Positions 55,957 through 64,000 of a stretch of 64,000 nt of DNA are shown here, one piece after another. Made by a program: the position numbers and the translations under genes. Every line of letters starts with the position of its first letter. Within the stretch, counting starts at the first letter, position 1. The stretch is taken from contig JNVV01000007.1 of the NCBI GenBank assembly GCA_000733355.1, positions 184,624 through 248,623 on the forward strand, given 5' to 3'. The DNA comes from Falciphora oryzae. Lineage: Eukaryota; Ascomycota; Sordariomycetes; Magnaporthales; Magnaporthaceae. The notes beneath the pieces were generated by a model, which was not told the origin of the DNA, searched no databases, and worked only from the letters and a program-made list of their open reading frames with translations.

Positions 55957-56868
55957 GTTGTCTCGTCGCGGAGGCGCGGCTTGGAGCCAATGCCCTTTTT
56001 TTTTTTTCTCTCTCCGAGTCCGAAAACTCCTGCGCTGGCAATTGCAGGTTCCCTCCAGCTGCCCGGGCTCAATGCGAAATCGACTTTCTTGGTGAGGCAC
56101 TCTAAAGTTTCTCTAATCGCCGCCCGCTGATAGAGGCGCGATCCACCTCGGAGTGGGGTCTGATGGACCTTCTGATTGGCGAGAGATCATCCATCCCATT
56201 CTATTCGCCTTTATACCTGTCGCCTTGGGACGGCCCTCTGCCCTGGGCAGAGGTCTACCGCTAGTTCACGAGAAAGAAAGAAGGAAAAAAAAAATAAAAA
56301 AGAAGAAAAACGACCCCCAACTGCCTCGATTCTTTTTTTGTATCTTTTCGTGTATTTCTTTCTTATATCTTTTTTTTTTCCTGTTCCTTTACTTTATCCC
56401 ATTCCTGTATCTGCTGGTAGGAGTGTCTCTCTTATCAGCCCGGAGATCTCCAAAGGTGGCGAACAACGATCGATCGGCCCGTAGAAATAGTCTCTTTATC
56501 GTGCATGAGTGGGACGGGATCTATCTGCCAGACAGGGAGCTATATACGCGAAGTAGATCGCTGAAGGGCCGGTTCCCTCCGAGTGCATGCACCGGACAAC
56601 GAGGTCCAACAATATCCTTTTTTTTTATTCCTATTTCCTTTTCTGCTCCTATTTCCTTTTCTATTCCTATTTCCTTTTCTATTCCTATTTCCTTTTCTAT
56701 TCCTATCTCCCTCCCTATTCCTACTAGTATATCTTGATATATCTTTTTTTTTTTTTTCAGCAGTGGTGCAGGCGCCACTTTTTTTTGTCGTGGACGACCT
56801 TGCCCGAGAGCCTTGTAGGCGGGCAGACCCACTTTTGTACCGGAGACTGGTCATCGGGGCACGCGATA
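55957..56868. promoter_or_regulatory. Divergent promoter region mL59 / PRP28
   Basis: 912 bases between divergent start codons. The part near PRP28 carries pyrimidine repeats (56320-56420 and the 18-bp minisatellite below). The PRP28 frame is open across 56734-56868 but has no better start. Confidence 0.55.
56628..56726. repeat. 18-bp pyrimidine-rich minisatellite
   Basis: Tandem units TTCCTATTTCCTTTTCTA at 56628-56645, 56646-56663, 56664-56681, 56682-56699 and a degenerate copy at 56700-56717, then a partial unit. Units 3 and 4 are identical; units 1 and 2 each differ by one base. It ends about 140 bp upstream of the PRP28 ATG. Confidence 0.9.
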
Positions 56869-59079
56869 ATGAGCGAACCCACGCGACGCCCGCCACCTGT
56901 GCCTAGGCCTTTTTTTTCTTCAACCACAAGTCCGGTGTCACGGGTCTTCCAAATCCATACGCCACCTACCCAAGGAATCATGAACGGAGCTACGAAGAAG
57001 GGCCCTTTGGGCTTGGAGGAGGGTATCCGTCGGCTGAAGCGGGCAGTCGAAATGGATGGCGACAGCCGCGGCCCGCTCGATCTCGAGGACATGCTGAAAA
57101 AGAAACGGGCAGCCGATGCCGCTGCATCAAAACTTCGATTTATCCCAAAGAAGGAGCGACTCAAGATGGAAGAGGACCAGAAGGCCAAAGAAGAGGCCGA
57201 TCGGCTGCAAAAGGTGGCCCAGCAACGAGAGGCTGCTCGCCGTCAACGAGAAGCACAGGAGGCACGTGCGACTGCAGACTCTAGGAGGGATGGCCAGGCG
57301 AAACAAAACAACGGCAAGGCCGGCAAGCGCTCCGCCGAAGAGGTAGAGAAGGAAATGATCCGGACGAAGTACATGGGCCCGGACGTGAACCAAAGCACGT
57401 TTTCGGCCAACAAGAAGAGGAAGCGCACAACCGAGAAGAAGTTCAAATTCGACTGGGATTCCGAGGAAGACACAAGCCAGCCCTGGAACGCACAGGGCAA
57501 CCAGCACGACAACATCCGCTACGGTGGCTATGGCACAGACGAGGAAGACAAGAGGGTGCGCAGGCAGGCTGAGCTGACCGAGAAGATGGACCCGATCCAT
57601 GGCAAGGAGCGCGCGAAGGGAATCTTGGAAGACCACGAGCGCGCGAAGGCCAGGAGGAATCGGAACGCGCTGGCCAAGCATTGGTCCGAAAAGCCGCTGG
57701 AGGACATGCGTGAGAGAGACTGGCGCATCTTCAAGGAGGACTACGGCATTGCTACCAAGGGCGGCCGGATCCCCAACCCCATGCGGAACTGGGGCGAGTC
57801 GGGCCTTCCGGAGGATTTGCTCAGAATCGTTGACCAAGTCGGCTATACCGACCCGACCCCGATCCAGAGGGCTGCGATCCCGATCGCACTCCAGGGCCGA
57901 GACATCATCGGCGTTGCCGTGACCGGTTCCGGAAAGACAGCTGCCTTCTTGCTTCCTCTGCTTGTTTACATCCAGTCCCTGCCACCGATCGACGAACGCA
58001 ACAAAAATGAAGGCCCCTACGGCTTGATTCTCGCGCCGACACGAGAGCTGGCGCAGCAGATCGAGACCGAGGCCAGGAAGTTTGCGACCCGGCGTGGGTA
58101 CACCGTCGTCAGTCTCGTCGGTGGTCATCAGATCGGAGAGCAATCTCTGGCGCTGCGCAACGGTGCCGAGATCATCGTGGCTACACCCGGCAGATTGGTT
58201 GACTGTCTCGAGAGGCGCCTGCTGGTTCTCTCACAGTGTTGCTACATCATTATGGATGAAGCCGACCGAATGATCGATCTTGGCTTCGAGGAGTCCCTGA
58301 CCACGATCCTCAACGCTCTCCCGGTATCTAACGAGAAACCCGACACGGGTGATGCGGAAGACCCTGACACGATGACCATGTACCCGCACTGGGATCAGCG
58401 GTTACCCTACCGCCAGACCATGATGTACACGGCAACGATGCCTTCATCCGTCGAGCTCATTGCCAAGAAGTATCTGAGGCGGCCCGCCATGGTGACGATC
58501 GGAAACGCCGGCGAGGCGGTGGACACGGTCGAACAGAGAGTCGAGCTTATCAGTGGCGAAGACAAGCGCAAGAAGAGGCTGCAAGATATCCTCAACTCGG
58601 GCCAGTTCCGGCCGCCCATCATCGTCTTCGTCAACATCAAGCGCAACTGCGACGCAGTGGCTAAGGAAATCAAGTCGATGGGCTTCTCGGCGGTCACGTT
58701 GCATGGAGGCAAGTCTCAGGAGCAGCGTGAGCAGGCGCTGATGTCGGTGCGTCTTGGCAAAACGGACATACTGGTCGCGACGGACCTGGCTGGGCGTGGT
58801 ATCGACGTCGCCGACGTGTCTCTGGTCATCAACTTCAACATGGCCATGTCTATCGAGTCCTACACCCACCGCATTGGCCGTACGGGACGTGCCGGCAAGA
58901 GCGGTGTGGCTATCACCTTCCTGGGCAACGAGGATACGGAAGTCATGTATGACCTCAAGCAGATGATCGCAAAGAGCTCGATATCCAAGGTTCCCGATGA
59001 GCTGAGGCGGCACGAGGCGGCACAGTCCAAACCCACACGAGGTGGCGGTGGCGGAAAGAAGGACAATATTCTACGATAG
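56869..59079 (+). CDS. PRP28: Pre-mRNA-splicing DEAD-box helicase Prp28
   Basis: Single-exon gene of 736 residues from ATG 56869 (MSEPTRRPPPVPRP). The first ~320 residues are charged and coiled (KERLKMEEDQKAKEEADRL), typical of Prp28. The helicase core shows the Q motif (GYTDPTPIQ), motif I (AVTGSGKTAAF), Ia (PTRELAQQ), II (MDEADRM), III (TATMP) and VI (HRIGRTGRAGKSG). The conserved Prp28 pre-Q segment RIPNPMRNWGESGLP separates it from other DEAD-box proteins. The C-terminus ends Gly-rich then KKDNILR. Prp28 exchanges U1 for U6 at the 5' splice site when the tri-snRNP joins. The frame is open further upstream to about 56734, but that part translates repeat and leader sequence. Confidence 0.93.
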   Translation: MSEPTRRPPPVPRPFFSSTTSPVSRVFQIHTPPTQGIMNGATKKGPLGLEEGIRRLKRAVEMDGDSRGPLDLEDMLKKKRAADAAASKLRFIPKKERLKMEEDQKAKEEADRLQKVAQQREAARRQREAQEARATADSRRDGQAKQNNGKAGKRSAEEVEKEMIRTKYMGPDVNQSTFSANKKRKRTTEKKFKFDWDSEEDTSQPWNAQGNQHDNIRYGGYGTDEEDKRVRRQAELTEKMDPIHGKERAKGILEDHERAKARRNRNALAKHWSEKPLEDMRERDWRIFKEDYGIATKGGRIPNPMRNWGESGLPEDLLRIVDQVGYTDPTPIQRAAIPIALQGRDIIGVAVTGSGKTAAFLLPLLVYIQSLPPIDERNKNEGPYGLILAPTRELAQQIETEARKFATRRGYTVVSLVGGHQIGEQSLALRNGAEIIVATPGRLVDCLERRLLVLSQCCYIIMDEADRMIDLGFEESLTTILNALPVSNEKPDTGDAEDPDTMTMYPHWDQRLPYRQTMMYTATMPSSVELIAKKYLRRPAMVTIGNAGEAVDTVEQRVELISGEDKRKKRLQDILNSGQFRPPIIVFVNIKRNCDAVAKEIKSMGFSAVTLHGGKSQEQREQALMSVRLGKTDILVATDLAGRGIDVADVSLVINFNMAMSIESYTHRIGRTGRAGKSGVAITFLGNEDTEVMYDLKQMIAKSSISKVPDELRRHEAAQSKPTRGGGGGKKDNILR

Positions 59080-59305
59080 GGATAGAGGGGTGGAAAGTGA
59101 GAAAGTAAAGGTGTAGGAATAAAGTCTGTGAATGGCACAGGAGGAAGGACATCAGGTTAGATGGGGGAGACTTCAGATGAAGTCAAACATGCGGAAGACG
59201 CAAGAGTGTGAAGAAATAATAAGAGACGGACCGTATGTACCTAGATATCATGGCTCGTCTATGGCTAAAAATATGGCACCGCATTGCCTTGATTCTGCTG
59301 CTATA

Positions 59306-59521
59306 TTTTTTCCTGTGTCTTTTTTCTGTCTACTTTCCTGCATCGTTCCTGTTCCTGTGTCTTTTCCTATTCCTATGTTTTTTCTTATTTCTGTATTTTT
59401 TTTTTCCTTTATATTTCCCTATCTACCTTCCTGTTTCCGTATCCCTTCTATTCCCGTATCCTTCCTGTTTTTCTTCCTTTCCTTTTCCCGTGAACTCTCC
59501 CCTTCCTGTATCCTGTCTGTA
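59306..59521. repeat. Degenerate TTCCTGTNTC / TTCCTATTCC pyrimidine repeat
   Basis: About 215 bases of imperfect pyrimidine units such as TTCCTGTTCCTGTGTC and TTTTCCTATTCCTAT. It shares motifs with 30645-30742 and 56628-56726. Confidence 0.7.
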
Positions 59522-59665
59522 TCTTTTTTTCTTCTTCTTCTTTTTCTTCTTCTTTTTTTTCTTCTTTTTCTTCTTTTTTTTTCTTCTTTTTTTTCTTCTT
59601 TTTTTTCTTCTTTTTTTTTTCTTCTTTTTCTTCTTCTTTTTTTTTTCTTCTTTTTCTTCTTCTTT
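59522..59665. repeat. 144-nt pure pyrimidine (TTC/T-run) tract
   Basis: Uninterrupted C/T run made of TTC units and T runs of up to 11. There is no purine on the plus strand over the whole stretch. Confidence 0.9.
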
Positions 59666-60464
59666 GGACGAGCATGGGCAACCGGTCCTGGTTTGCTTTC
59701 GGGGGGAGACTATGCAAAGTCTCGGGAGCGATGATTCCTGCGCGGAAAATGCCTCGGAGTAAACGAAGACGTGGCCGGTGGAGAATGAGAATGGCGAAGC
59801 GTCTGGAACAAGGGGCAAGCCTTGTATGATGTATAGAAGCCATGCGCATGCAGAGACCTCCATCTAGTCTAGAGGGTTTACTCGTCCGCAAAGGAATGAT
59901 TCAGACGACAACAGCTTGCAGCAACTCCGCTTGGCGCACATGCAGTGGGGCCCGGTTCTGAGGGCGGCCGCGAAAATTTCCCAGCTCCCGGTGGTGGCCC
60001 CGCGGCGGGCCAGGACGCAGCTCGGCAGCGGGCACGCCAGGTTGCTGCATCGCTGTTCCCAGTTTTGGGCCCCATTGAGAGCATCTGATAACTCAAAATC
60101 GAGGTCTCCGCTAAGGTCAAAAAAGTGGTAACCGGCTGCCAGCTGGGCTCTGCGCGGGCTGCCCGCAAAAATAGCTCTCGGGCCCCCCGGAAACTCTCTC
60201 TTTTCGAGACTGGCATACTGCCTCACCAGTCCCCTTAAAGTGGGCAGGAAACCCATCCCCTGTTTCTTGCCATGCTCTCCGAGTTTTCCTCCCAGGTCAC
60301 CACAGACCCTTAGCCGCCGCCGGGGACTCCAGCTTCCGCACGAGCGGGCCTGTGTGGTCCTAGCTGGAGACCTAACCCATCTCGCGCTCCGACTCTCCTC
60401 TATTGTCTATCAAACCACCAGCCCAGGCCTCGGACTCTCCCTCCCACTCTTGCAACCTTCCGCC

Positions 60465-61573
60465 ATGGCGTCCTCCTCCAAGCTCAAAGTCGAAGCGCGC
60501 ATGCCTGCCGAGCTACCTGCGCTCCAGGCACCTCGGCGCACAGCGGCCGTTGAGGCCGTTGAGGACGTGCTCTATGGCTCCGTATGTCAGACCTAACCCT
60601 GCCTTAGCGCGCGCGGCGCATTGATCTTGGCCTGTGGGCTGACAGCCTCTGACGCCTGCGCTCTTCCCTCTGATTCTAGATCGCCGGCATTGTGGGAAAG
60701 TACATCGAATACCCGTTCGACACAGTCAAGGTCCGGCTTCAGTCACAGCCAGACCATCTTCCGCTCCGGTACACGGGACCCCTGGATTGCATCCGCCAGT
60801 CCATACGCGCGGATGGAGTGCTAGGACTATACCGCGGCATCACCGCTCCCCTCGTCGGGGCCGCTGTCGAGACGAGCAGCCTCTTCTTCTTTGAGCGCAT
60901 CGGGAGGGAGCTCATATACAGGTCGGGCTACAGCCCCAGGGGGGTGGAACTACCGCTGCCGGCGTTGTGGCTCACGGGGGCCTTCTCGGGCGTCTTCACG
61001 TCTTTCCTGCTCACGCCCATCGAGCTGGTCAAGTGCAAGATCCAGGTTCCCATGACCGAGGCCGGGGTCGCCACGGCGCCGCCGATGAAGCCGCTTGCTG
61101 TCGTGAGGGACGTCTTCCGCCACGAGGGCCTCGCCGGCTTCTGGCATGGCCAGATCGGCACCCTGATCCGGGAGGCCGGGGGTTGCGCCGCCTGGTTCGG
61201 CAGCAAGGAGACGACGAGCAAGATGATGCGCGACTTCAACTTGCGCGCCGCCAGGACAGAGGCCGAGAGAGAGTCGATCAGCGCCAACCCACTGCCCCTG
61301 TGGCAGCAGGCGGTAGCGGGAGCCACGGCCGGAATGTCTTACAACTTTCTCTTCTTCCCGGCCGACACGGTCAAGTCTAGGATGCAGACCACTGCCATCG
61401 GCCATTCGACCGTCAAAAGGACCTTTTGGAAAGAGTCGATCGCCCTCTGGAACCAGGCCGGTATCAAGGGCTTCTACCGGGGTTGTGGCATCACGGTTGC
61501 ACGTGCCGCGCCCAGCTCGGCCTTCATCTTCATGGTGTACGACGGTATGAAGACATACATCCCAATGTCATGA
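60465..61573 (+). CDS. arg-13: Mitochondrial ornithine/basic amino acid carrier (ORT1, Neurospora ARG-13)
   Basis: Two exons, 60465-60581 and 60680-61573. The 98-nt intron has a GTATGT donor and a TAG acceptor, and the phase-0 joint gives [20 protein letters not shown]. The product is 336 residues. Three mitochondrial-carrier repeats are visible through their signatures: [20 protein letters not shown] and [10 protein letters not shown], each followed by an EG- or AG-type loop. Segments [23 protein letters not shown] and [11 protein letters not shown] fit the ornithine carrier subgroup, which exchanges ornithine for arginine precursors across the inner membrane in arginine synthesis. The start ATG 60465 has a good context. 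Another carrier of basic amino acids is the only real alternative. Confidence 0.88.
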
Positions 61574-61992
61574 CCAGTGGATGTACCCAAGTAGGTACCT
61601 GCTCATACTCGGGGTCGTTATCCCCCCAGACTTACCTGGTACCGTGAGGATGGCGACGGAGCTTTGGGCTCACATATTTTCTTCAAATGTGGAGCATAAA
61701 ACTACTTGGGCTGTGGAAAAATGTGGCGTTTGGGATTTCTCACGGCTTCACTTGTTTCTGGGTCCGTATTGGATAGATAGAGTCCCGAGGGAGGCGCTGC
61801 ATCGGGATGGATGGCGCAAGACGGCAATTTTCGTGATTCCTGCTACTTTTTCTGGTTCCTTCATTCCGGCTCATAGACGGGTTTAGTACATGATAAGAGA
61901 AGAGGCGCATTGATGCGAGACTTTGCAGATCACCTATTCCGACCCAAGAACCCAACCCGGCGCTCCATGGTTGTTGAAGGTGCTGAACAACA
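61574..61992. other. Convergent 3' region ORT1 / TspO
   Basis: 419 bases between two stop codons, presumably both 3' UTRs. No gene is seen. Confidence 0.6.
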
Positions 61993-62635
61993 TTACTGGT
62001 CCTTGGAAATCTCCTTGTCCTTCAGATCCCAGTTGTTCAGGTGAGAGGCCCCAACGCAGAGGTAGGTGGCGTAGCCCAGCCAGGCAACATAGGGGGCGAA
62101 ACACCAGCCGGCAACCCTGTCCACGGAGCCCCAAACGTAGGTGAGGTAGATATTGGTGCCCAAAAGAGCCAAAATGTCGACAGTGGCCTCGACGGGCCGC
62201 TTCAGGCCAAAGAACAGCGGCATCCAGGCCAGGTTAAGCCCGAGCTGGATGGTGTAGAGCGTGGCGCCGTGCTTGGTCATGCGGACGTGCTCGATGGAGC
62301 TCAGCGGCGCCAGGCCTGTGCTGACGGCGCGGTAGGCGCCATATCCCATCAGACCGTACAGCACCGTCCAGGTCGGCCCGAAGACATAGGCCGGCGGGTT
62401 GAAGGACGGCTGCTTGAGAGCCAAGTACTTCTTTTCGGTCTTGGAGGCTGGGGATGAATGGGGCGGTAGTCAGTTAGCCACCCGGGCTCTGCATTGAATG
62501 GCATGAGGAATAGGGGCACTCACGCTGTGTGCTGAACCCAACCAGGGTTCCTAGTCCAACTGGCAGAAGGATCGAGGCCGCCGGGCTGGCGAACACCTCA
62601 TAGGGCAGCGTCAAGTGCGGGATGTAAGTTGTCAT
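61993..62635 (-). CDS. TspO/MBR (translocator) family protein
   Basis: Two exons on the minus strand: 62635-62524 and 62447-61993. The 76-nt intron has a GTGAGT donor, a CTAAC branch and a CAG acceptor. The product is 188 residues, starting MTTYIPHLTLPYEVFAS. Five membrane segments are expected, and family motifs are clear: PSFNPPAYVFGPTWTVLYGL, MGYGAYR, LGLNLAWMPLFFGLKRP and the end segment WCFAPYVAWLGYATYL. TspO proteins sit in the outer mitochondrial membrane or secretory membranes and bind porphyrins and sterols; the exact role in fungi is unsettled. The C-terminal tail is short and charged. The gene is convergent with ORT1. Confidence 0.92.
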
Positions 62636-64000
62636 ATTGGGTGGCTTCGAGAAAGACGAGAGGCAGAGATTTTGACAGCCAAAACGATCGATCTGCCACT
62701 GATATATGCTACGGGGCAGGTGGGTAGATGGATGGACCGCTCAGTAGGGATAGGGGAGGTGGGAGCATGGGGATTGATAGGTCGGCAAGGTCGGTCGCTT
62801 GAGTTAGTGATTTGATTTATCCAATGTGCCGAGGTGTGTTTGGCCATCGACGGGCGCTTATGACGACACCAGGCACCACTTTCACCCACGTGTTTGGAAA
62901 ACAGTGCTTGTTTGCGGGCAAGAGTTGAAGCCGCACCTGGGATGGATGGAATGAACATCTATGTATTTTTCCCGTCTCTGGGAGAGCTATGCAAATAACC
63001 TGATAGACCCAGAAAGGTATCACTAATGGATAGAATATGTTCACCAGTGGGCGAATAAGTCCGGGTGTTTGTTTTTTTGCGTCTTACACGTCGTTCGTTT
63101 GGTTGTCAGAGAGTCGCCTTCTTTTTGACTAGGTGCATCCCACAGTCAACCTCCAGCTTTGTTAGACAGATTACATGACACGGAGCACTCGGCCTGTTCA
63201 GCACAAAGTGGTCTTGGCTCTGCGCAATTGCCAGTCTCACGTGACCACAATTGGCCTGGCACCGTGCTAGTTCCCTGGCCAGAGCGACGCTGTGGGTCCA
63301 AGCTCTGGCACATGTGGCTGGCACGCTGGCTGACACGACTCGCCAGTTGGGCTCCAGTGGTGCAGCCGCGTCCAGCTCGCAAACTCGCCATCCCCGATTC
63401 GCCGCCGACCAAGCACCTGCCTTTGTTCGCGTGCGCGAGGGATTCCGAGGGCTCTCTCTTCGTCTTTCGCTCTCGTGTGGTTCTCGGTCGGGACCGCGAC
63501 AGACTCGCTTTTACTGGGAGCAGACCGTCTCTCTGGCATCATCACGATACAATTGTTCGTCCGTCCTTTCCTACCGCGCCTTATCCTCTCTCGCCGGCCT
63601 CAGCTTGTTTGTCTGCTTCACGCCGCACGCTTCTCCTCCCGCGACCTCGCTCCCCTCTGTCTTTGATCCCATCTCCATCTACGCCCATCTGCCTCGCTCC
63701 TCATTCTATGTCATTAAGCTGCTCTGCCTGGTTCCGCACCCAAGTACTTGTCTACTCATTGGGATCCACGCATCTCTTGTTCGCTTGTTACCGGCGGCCT
63801 TCACCAGCTTTTATCTCTTCAAGCCCTCGCCCACCACCCGCTTTCTAATGTCCCCCGACTCGCTTCTGAATATCTCGAATTATCTTTCTTCAAACACCGA
63901 CCCTTCCCCGTTTTGAGATGGCTTGTCTAACGGCAATCATGAGGCCAAACATTAGGCTCTTCGTTTCTCCTAGATACCGGCTGGCGCCTGGAATCACCTA
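62636..64000. other. TspO promoter and pyrimidine-rich leader of a gene beyond the window
   Basis: The left part (62636-63100) is the TspO promoter. From about 63430 to the end, the plus strand is strongly C/T-rich with few purines. Such leaders lie just before start codons elsewhere in this window, so a plus-strand gene probably begins to the right. Overlapping open frames here (63159-63848, 63251-63916) are compositional. Confidence 0.5.

Larger units (their letters stand above)
59080..60464. other. Intergenic PRP28 / ORT1 with long pyrimidine tracts
   Basis: 1.39 kb between two plus-strand genes. The first half is dominated by pyrimidine repeats (separate entries), whose translations as Leu/Phe or Lys/Glu runs are not genes. 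The second half is the ORT1 promoter and leader. Confidence 0.6.

Noticed and set aside
56153..56737. 194-codon frame with periodic Ile-Ser-Phe repeats before PRP28
   Set aside because: The period comes from the 18-bp minisatellite; no conserved protein is implied.
59235..59863. Frames coding for Leu/Phe-rich (plus) or Lys/Glu-rich (minus) proteins
   Set aside because: They are translations of the pyrimidine repeat and the pure C/T tract, not genes.
63159..63916. Two overlapping 220-230 codon frames at the right edge
   Set aside because: The plus strand is C/T-rich, which removes stop codons in several frames at once. The translations are Ser/Leu/Pro-rich without structure, so a leader is more likely.

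Overview
The window is a gene-rich, intron-containing segment of a filamentous ascomycete nuclear genome, most likely a Sordariomycete. The evidence is short spliceosomal introns (mostly 56-124 nt, GT-AG, with CTAAC or CTGAC branch sites), GC-rich codon use, long pyrimidine-rich leaders, and proteins of Pezizomycotina type (a PRD-4/Chk2-like kinase, a HAM-8-like membrane protein, a Csx2-type BAR-PH-ArfGAP). I place it no lower than class. I see no transposon, RIP-degraded block, secondary-metabolite cluster, tRNA, rRNA or CRISPR.

Layout, left to right. 1-912 is the 3' end of a pseudouridine-metabolising PfkB kinase (+). UTP18 (+) follows, then a large disordered conserved fungal protein (+). 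SEC20 (-) and mitoribosomal mL53 (+) share a promoter region. Inorganic pyrophosphatase (-) has an upstream mitochondrial-type extension. A Munc13-like C2 protein (-) and Csx2 ArfGAP (+) are divergent. The PRD-4/Chk2 kinase (-) and eIF3m (+) are divergent. UMP/CMP kinase URA6 (-) has an extra 5' exon for membrane or mitochondrial targeting. The HAM-8-like protein (-) is separated from eIF2-gamma (+) by the largest gap, 3.9 kb. A four-exon Laa2-like acidic protein (-) and NSP1 nucleoporin (+) are divergent. Mitochondrial ATPase inhibitor IF1 (-), 14-3-3 (+), DPH4 (-), mitoribosomal mL59 (-), PRP28 (+), ornithine carrier ORT1/ARG-13 (+) and a TspO-family protein (-) follow. The right edge is a pyrimidine-rich leader of a gene outside the window.

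The genes are housekeeping and do not form one pathway. Several serve translation (UTP18, eIF3m, eIF2-gamma, DPH4, mL53, mL59), mitochondria (IF1, ORT1, TspO, mL53, mL59, and possibly isoforms of PPase and URA6) or membrane traffic (SEC20, Munc13-like, Csx2, Laa2-like). Most neighbours are either convergent with short 3' gaps or divergent with 0.4-4 kb promoter gaps.

I do not find an exotic undescribed system. The most interesting leads are two enzymes (PPase, URA6) whose gene structure suggests cytosolic and organellar forms from one locus; a joined gene model linking a small conserved fungal domain to a Laa2-like acidic adaptor protein; a SEC20 ending in KDEL; three stop-free introns of length divisible by three; and a dispersed TTCCTATTCC-type pyrimidine repeat in three intergenic regions. 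All exon coordinates were read by eye from splice signals and family conservation, not from transcripts.
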